DNA of 58,283 bases. Origin: Planctomycetota bacterium. Lineage in GTDB: Bacteria > Planctomycetota > Planctomycetia > Pirellulales > Thermoguttaceae. Below the pieces are notes generated by a model. It had not been told where the DNA came from, made no database searches, and saw only the letters and a program-made list of their open reading frames with translations. A program made the position numbers and the translations under genes. How positions within the stretch are numbered: the stretch's first letter is position 1; every line of letters starts with the position of its first letter. This document shows, piece by piece, positions 54,292 to 58,283 of the stretch. The stretch is taken from assembly GCA_030612765.1 (NCBI GenBank), contig JAUWNG010000006.1:1-58283 (forward strand), read 5' to 3'.

Positions 54292-55233
54292 ATGAGCAGG
54301 AAAGTGATCCTCGACGTTGATCCGGGTATCGACGACGCGATGGCCTTGTGCCTGGCGCTGGGGAACCCTGATTTGGAGGTCGTGGCCATCACGGCGGTCG
54401 GCGGGAATGTTTCCCCAACACAGTCTACGCGAAACGTCCAGGCGATCATCGAGCAACTCGATCCGCCGCGTTGGCCCCGGTTGGGCGCGGCCTCGGAGCC
54501 GGACAACCGGCTGGCGGTCGATCGCCGCAGCCTTTTCGGCAGCGACGGGCTGGGTGAAACCAGCTTCGCCGTGGCCGAACGTCAACATCTGTTGCCTTCC
54601 GAAAAGGTGATCTGCGATCAGGTCCGCGACGCACCGCATTTGGTGACGATCGTCGCCTTGGGGCCGCTGACGAACATCGCCCGGGCGTTCATCCGCGATC
54701 CCGAGTTGCCCACCCTGGTCGGCCAGATTGTAATCATGGGCGGAACGGTCTCGGGGCCGGGCAATATCACCCCAGCCGCCGAGTTCAATATATTCTGCGA
54801 CCCCGTCTCGGCACAGACTGTATTTCGCTCGCCCTCGACGAAGACGCTCGTTCCGCTGGACGTGACCAACCGGGTCGAGTTGAGCTACGATCTGTTCAAC
54901 CGGTTGCCCGACGAATCGAACCGCACGGGCCAACTGTTGCGTCAGTTGTTGCCGCAAGCGTTCCGCGGCTACCGCCAGCAATTCGGTCTGGAGGGGATCC
55001 ACGTCCACGACACGGTCACGCTGATGTCCGTGCTTCGGCCGGAATTGTTCACCACCAAGTCGATGGCCGGCGACGTGGAGACGCAAGGCGACCTGACCAT
55101 CGGCGCGACGGTGTTCGACCGCCGCCGCGCCCCCGCCTGGCGACACAACATGGAAGTGGTGACCGACATGCGGAAGAACGCGGTCGTCGAGGCGATCATC
55201 GATGGGCTGAACGGCCGCTTCCGGCACGAATAG
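54292..55233 (+). CDS. Inosine/uridine-preferring nucleoside hydrolase
   Basis: This 313-residue enzyme cleaves the N-glycosidic bond of ribonucleosides. The calcium site is visible as LDVDPGIDDAMAL at the start; GGTVSGPGNITPAAEFN and the late HVHDTV complete it. GTGAGG precedes ATG 54292. Substrate preference cannot be read from sequence. Two TATAAT words at 54253 and 54260 lie in its promoter region. Confidence 0.92.
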   Translation: MSRKVILDVDPGIDDAMALCLALGNPDLEVVAITAVGGNVSPTQSTRNVQAIIEQLDPPRWPRLGAASEPDNRLAVDRRSLFGSDGLGETSFAVAERQHLLPSEKVICDQVRDAPHLVTIVALGPLTNIARAFIRDPELPTLVGQIVIMGGTVSGPGNITPAAEFNIFCDPVSAQTVFRSPSTKTLVPLDVTNRVELSYDLFNRLPDESNRTGQLLRQLLPQAFRGYRQQFGLEGIHVHDTVTLMSVLRPELFTTKSMAGDVETQGDLTIGATVFDRRRAPAWRHNMEVVTDMRKNAVVEAIIDGLNGRFRHE

Positions 55234-55278
55234 CATTACGGAGTTTCAGTAGTTCCAAGTTTGCCTCGCGATCGGCGT

Positions 55279-56457
55279 TCAGCGGGCGGCGTTCAGTGTT
55301 CCGAGATAGTTGCCGTAGCCCACGATGATCGTGGAGCCGACCAGCACGGCCAACCCGATCGTCACCAGGGCGATCGTCCGCCGGCTCGAACCTTTCCATT
55401 CGTGCAGGGCAATTCCCCAGAGCGTGCTGAAAATGATGATGCTGGCCATGTGCAGGGTCCAACTGGAGAACTTGTAGTTCCCCATTTGGGTCTCGCCCAT
55501 GCTGTAGAAAAAGAACTGCATGTACCAGGTGACGCCGGCCAGCGCGCAGAAGAAGTAGTTCGCCAGCATCGGGACGCGGGCGGGTTCCGGCTTCGCCCGC
55601 GGAATGTGCTCGACGACTTCCTCGCTGGGGGCGTCGATGGCGGTCTCGATGATCGTTTCGTGCAGACGGTCGGGCTCGTCATGGTCGCGGACCGTGGGGC
55701 TGAAATACTGATGGCCGGTCCCGTTCTTTATGTTCAGCATCACGCACCAGAGAAAGTTGGTCGTGAATCCGCCGAACAACACGACGACCAACACCGGCAG
55801 TCCTTGCCACAGATCGGGCGTTCCTTGCCTCAGCGTGGCGGCCTTGATGGCCCCGCCGGCGGCCAGGCCGTAGGCGAACGACGCGCTCATTACGCCGGAA
55901 AAGGTCGCCACGAGCAGGCCCTTTCTGAAGTTGAACTCCTTGATCGAGGCTTTCTTCTGTTCCTCGGGCATTTCGCGTTCCTTGGACATGCCGGCCATGC
56001 CGGCGAAGGCGATGCCGACCACACAAATCGCCACGCCGGCCAGTATCCACAGCCCGGATTGCGTGCCGAGTACCTTGGAGACAAACGTCCCCTCGAAGAT
56101 CGGCGGCATGAGCGTCCCAAATACGGCGCAATACCCCAAGGCCACGGCTATCCCGAGCGACATCCCCAGGTAGCGCACGGTCAGCCCGAAGGTCAGCCCG
56201 CCAAGCCCCCACATGACGCCCCATAAGTACGGCCAAAACAGCTCTTGTGCCGTCGCTTCGCGCAGCACGTCGAAGAGGTTGTGGGTCAAGAAGTAGCCGA
56301 TGATCCACGGCGCGATGATCCAACTGAACGTTCCGCCCACCAACCAGTAGGTCTCCCATGACCACCGCCGGACACCTCGATAAGGCACGTAAAAGCTGCC
56401 GGCGGCCAGCCCGCCCAACCAATGAAAGAAAACGCCAAGGAAAGGATTGGGGATCAT
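55279..56457 (-). CDS. rhaT: L-rhamnose:proton symporter RhaT
   Basis: This 392-residue transporter (about ten hydrophobic segments) shows the RhaT N-terminus (NPFLGVFFHWLGGLAAGSF) and SWETYWLVGG. It imports L-rhamnose. It lies just downstream of rhaA on the same strand with a 60-bp gap, consistent with an operon. No kinase or aldolase gene is in the window. Confidence 0.93.
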   Translation of the reverse strand: MIPNPFLGVFFHWLGGLAAGSFYVPYRGVRRWSWETYWLVGGTFSWIIAPWIIGYFLTHNLFDVLREATAQELFWPYLWGVMWGLGGLTFGLTVRYLGMSLGIAVALGYCAVFGTLMPPIFEGTFVSKVLGTQSGLWILAGVAICVVGIAFAGMAGMSKEREMPEEQKKASIKEFNFRKGLLVATFSGVMSASFAYGLAAGGAIKAATLRQGTPDLWQGLPVLVVVLFGGFTTNFLWCVMLNIKNGTGHQYFSPTVRDHDEPDRLHETIIETAIDAPSEEVVEHIPRAKPEPARVPMLANYFFCALAGVTWYMQFFFYSMGETQMGNYKFSSWTLHMASIIIFSTLWGIALHEWKGSSRRTIALVTIGLAVLVGSTIIVGYGNYLGTLNAAR

Positions 56458-56517
56458 GGTTTCGGATTCTTCCTTGTTGACCGACGTACCGAAAGGCTGC
56501 TAACAGACACGGCTTTG

Positions 56518-57780
56518 TTACCTTCGCGTCAGGACTTGACGCTCATACTCTTTGACCTGCTCCAACCACTTCAATCCCACCGGGACATTGCGAGAATGAC
56601 AGTAATAGTCCCAGACGACGCCGAAGGGCAAGGTCTTGATTTCCTCGAGCAAGACCAGCCGCGAGGTGAAATCACCCTGGACCTCCAACTCGCGGAGCTT
56701 GGCCGTCGGCTCCAACAGCGCCGACAACAGGGCCTTGAGCATCGCCCGAACGCCGATGACCCAGGCGGCCACGCGGTTGATGCTGGCGTCGAAGAAGTCC
56801 AACCCGATGTGTACCCGGTCGAGGAATCCACCGCGAACGATCTCCTCGGCGATTGCCCGTAGATCGTCGTTGAGGATTACCACGTGGTCGCTGTCCCAGC
56901 GGACCCCGCGGCTGACGTGCAACAAGATTTCTTCGAGGAACAGCAGGACCGAAGAGATTTTGTCGGCGATCGTCTCGGTGGGATGGAAGTGTCCGGCGTC
57001 GAGGCAGAGCAGCTTCTTGTTCTCGACGGCGTAGCCCAGGTAGAACTCGTGCGAGCCGACCACGTACGTCTCCGAGCCGATGCCGAAGAGCTTGCTCTCG
57101 ACGGCGTCGAGGTTGCAGCTTCGGTCGATCGGGGCGGCGAACAGTTCGTCCAACGATTTTTGGAGGAGTTCGCGTGGCCCCTTGCGGTCGATCGTCAGGT
57201 CCTTCATGCCGTCGGGGATCCAGACGTTGGTCACGCAGGGCGTCTTCTGACGGCGGCCGAAGGCCTCGCCGATCTTGCGGCAGGCGATGCCGTGCTCGAC
57301 CCAAAAGCGGCGGATACCCTCGTCGCGGCTGGCAAGCGTGAAGCCGTCGGCGGCCATCGGGTGCGAGAAGAAAGTCGGGTTGAAGTCCAGGCCGATCCCC
57401 AACTCGGCCGCCCAATCCATCCAGCCTTGAAAATGTTCGGGGCCGAGCTGGTTCCGCTCGATCTTCTTGCCGCCGTGCTCCAAGTAGATCGCGTGCAGGC
57501 TGAAGCGGTGTTTGCCGGGTATAAGGCTCATCGCCCGCGCGGCGTCGGCGCGGAGTTCCTCTGGGTTTCGTGCCCGACCGGGGTAGTTGCCGGTGGCCAT
57601 GATGCCGCCGCCGCTCAGCCCGCCGACGCTCTCGAACCCCCCCACGTCGTCCCCCTGCCAACACTGCATGGAGATCGGAATTCCTTCGAGCAGTTGAAGG
57701 ACCGAATCGGTGTTGACGCCTAGTTCGGCATAGCGTTGCCTGGCCAACGAATATGATTGCTCAACCGACGAATTACTCAC
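56518..57780 (-). CDS. rhaA: L-rhamnose isomerase
   Basis: This 420-residue (beta/alpha)8 enzyme converts L-rhamnose to L-rhamnulose. Signatures are [15 protein letters not shown] near residue 37, [30 protein letters not shown] and [12 protein letters not shown] (metal-binding residues). It is the first gene of the rhaA-rhaT operon. Confidence 0.95.
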   Translation of the reverse strand: MSNSSVEQSYSLARQRYAELGVNTDSVLQLLEGIPISMQCWQGDDVGGFESVGGLSGGGIMATGNYPGRARNPEELRADAARAMSLIPGKHRFSLHAIYLEHGGKKIERNQLGPEHFQGWMDWAAELGIGLDFNPTFFSHPMAADGFTLASRDEGIRRFWVEHGIACRKIGEAFGRRQKTPCVTNVWIPDGMKDLTIDRKGPRELLQKSLDELFAAPIDRSCNLDAVESKLFGIGSETYVVGSHEFYLGYAVENKKLLCLDAGHFHPTETIADKISSVLLFLEEILLHVSRGVRWDSDHVVILNDDLRAIAEEIVRGGFLDRVHIGLDFFDASINRVAAWVIGVRAMLKALLSALLEPTAKLRELEVQGDFTSRLVLLEEIKTLPFGVVWDYYCHSRNVPVGLKWLEQVKEYERQVLTRR

Positions 57781-57898
57781 GGCATGGGCCTCCCGTTAAG
57801 AGAAAACGGACCACCGGGGGGGTGATTCTACCGCTAAATACGCCGGATAACAAGCGACCGGGTACGTAGTGTGCGGCCAGATTTCCTGGCAGGTTCGG

Positions 57899-57924
57899 TC
57901 ATTCTTCGCTTCGCTCAGAATGAC
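57899..57924. repeat. Short hairpin GTCATTCT/AGAATGAC
   Basis: GTCATTCTTCGC-TTCG-CTCAGAATGAC, a common bacterial repeat form. Nearby (57869-57890) GTGTGCGGCCAGATTT matches 6641-6660. Confidence 0.6.
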
Positions 57925-58017
57925 GAGGGAGCGACGATGCTTTCCGCAACGGGTGCATTCCGCACTTTGCGTCGTTTGATTTATCTCTTAGCCCGAAGGG
58001 CTTGTAATATGACAGCC

Positions 58018-58172
58018 CAGGGTTGCCGCGCAGCGGCTACCCTGAGGAACGGGTTTGTCGTAACATCTTACCCCGAAGGGGTTGCGGAATGGCGACGTCG
58101 CTCCACAACCCTTTCAGGGTTGAACACATCATCGGCCCCGCAACCCAGGGTAGCCGCTGCGCGGCAACCCTG
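58018..58172. repeat. ~155-bp element with 27-bp perfect inverted arms
   Basis: Exact inverted arms at 58018-58044 and 58146-58172 (words CAGGGTTGCCGCGC and GCGCGGCAACCCTG). Each arm contains CAGGG/CCCTG and a GCCGC/GCGGC hairpin. A CCCGAAGGGG-type hairpin lies inside. It lies next to the IS110-type gene at the window end. Confidence 0.85.
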
Positions 58173-58187
58173 ATTCTATGAAAGAGT

Positions 58188-58252
58188 GGTCCTCCTGGTG
58201 GTATAAACGATGTGGCAAGTATTTTACCCATCAAAACCACAGCAGGAGGACC
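58188..58252 (+). promoter_or_regulatory. Inverted repeat sequestering the transposase ribosome-binding site
   Basis: GGTCCTCCTG (58188-58197) is complementary to CAGGAGGACC (58243-58252), which contains the AGGAGG just before the ATG at 58258. Readthrough transcripts would fold the site into a stem; this is how many IS110-like elements limit expression. Inference from base pairing only. Confidence 0.6.
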
Positions 58253-58257
58253 GAGAG

Positions 58258-58283
58258 ATGTTATACCTTGGAATCGACCAGCA
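58258..58283 (+). CDS. IS110-family transposase, 5' end (partial)
   Basis: The first eight codons read MLYLGIDQ, the usual start of IS110-type transposases (DEDD RuvC-like recombinases). A strong AGGAGGACC precedes the ATG. The gene runs off the window end. Confidence 0.75.

Noticed and set aside
57871-58173. 100-codon frame near the window end
   Set aside because: Most of it is translated repeat sequence (the arms at 58018 and 58146).

Overview
The window is about 58 kb of high-GC bacterial DNA, most probably from a planctomycete (Pirellulales-like). The evidence is a BBP2-type outer-membrane barrel protein, prepilin-like proteins of the planctomycete DUF1559 and H-X9-DG style, Tat-exported Gfo/Idh/MocA oxidoreductases, a DUF6807 (PmoA) protein, a TatC with a very long first periplasmic loop, and many dispersed palindromic repeats. 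The organism assignment is inference.

Layout. 0.2-6.3 kb: sugar MFS porter, secreted DUF4838/GH67-like protein, dicarboxylate symporter and a small coiled-coil protein. 6.5-7.4 kb: Phd/VapC toxin-antitoxin pair with operator-like palindromes. 7.5-14 kb: porin, eukaryotic-type Ser/Thr kinase, secreted helical protein and secreted HEAT-repeat protein. 14.1-21.3 kb: a co-directional catabolic cluster with two uroporphyrinogen-decarboxylase-family proteins, two tandem Tat-exported oxidoreductases, a DUF6807 protein and a third oxidoreductase. 21.4-28.1 kb: YgiT/DUF4258 and HicAB pairs around gatD and gatE, the archaeal-type Glu-tRNA(Gln) amidotransferase. 28.5-31.0 kb: ispD, an S23 four-helix-bundle cassette and tyrS. 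31.1-39.2 kb: RelE/Phd pair, sigma-54 response regulator, nucleotidyltransferase-like protein, monooxygenase, tatC, manA, pyrB and two small genes. 39.6-44.8 kb: HlyD/ABC/FtsX/FtsX export system. 44.9-49.9 kb: a zinc-ribbon/PilM protein with two pseudopilin-like genes. 50.3-53.8 kb: tRNA-Leu(CAA), response regulator, secreted gluzincin-like protein and membrane-anchored protein. 54.3-57.8 kb: nucleoside hydrolase, rhaT and rhaA. The window ends in the first codons of an IS110-type transposase.

The most unusual content is of four kinds. (1) A roughly 135-bp palindromic element with 18-20 bp terminal inverted repeats occurs eight times. Two copies sit in frame inside protein-coding genes (porin and manA) and encode a Gly/Ala/Ser-rich peptide. 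At least three others supply the TAA stop codon of a neighbouring gene. (2) A bacterial gatD/gatE pair of the kind known as archaeal. (3) An S23 cassette bounded by inverted heptanucleotide repeats sits directly on the N-terminus of tyrS and leaves it one heptad out of frame with the best ATG. (4) A PilM-like protein carries the family's C-terminal segment upstream of its N-terminal actin-like core, which looks like a circular permutation. Many other nested palindromes with unrelated core words but the same plan fill the intergenic spaces.

All calls are made by eye from translations and motifs; no database search was possible. The gene families named are recognised from conserved motifs. Unknown proteins are described as such.
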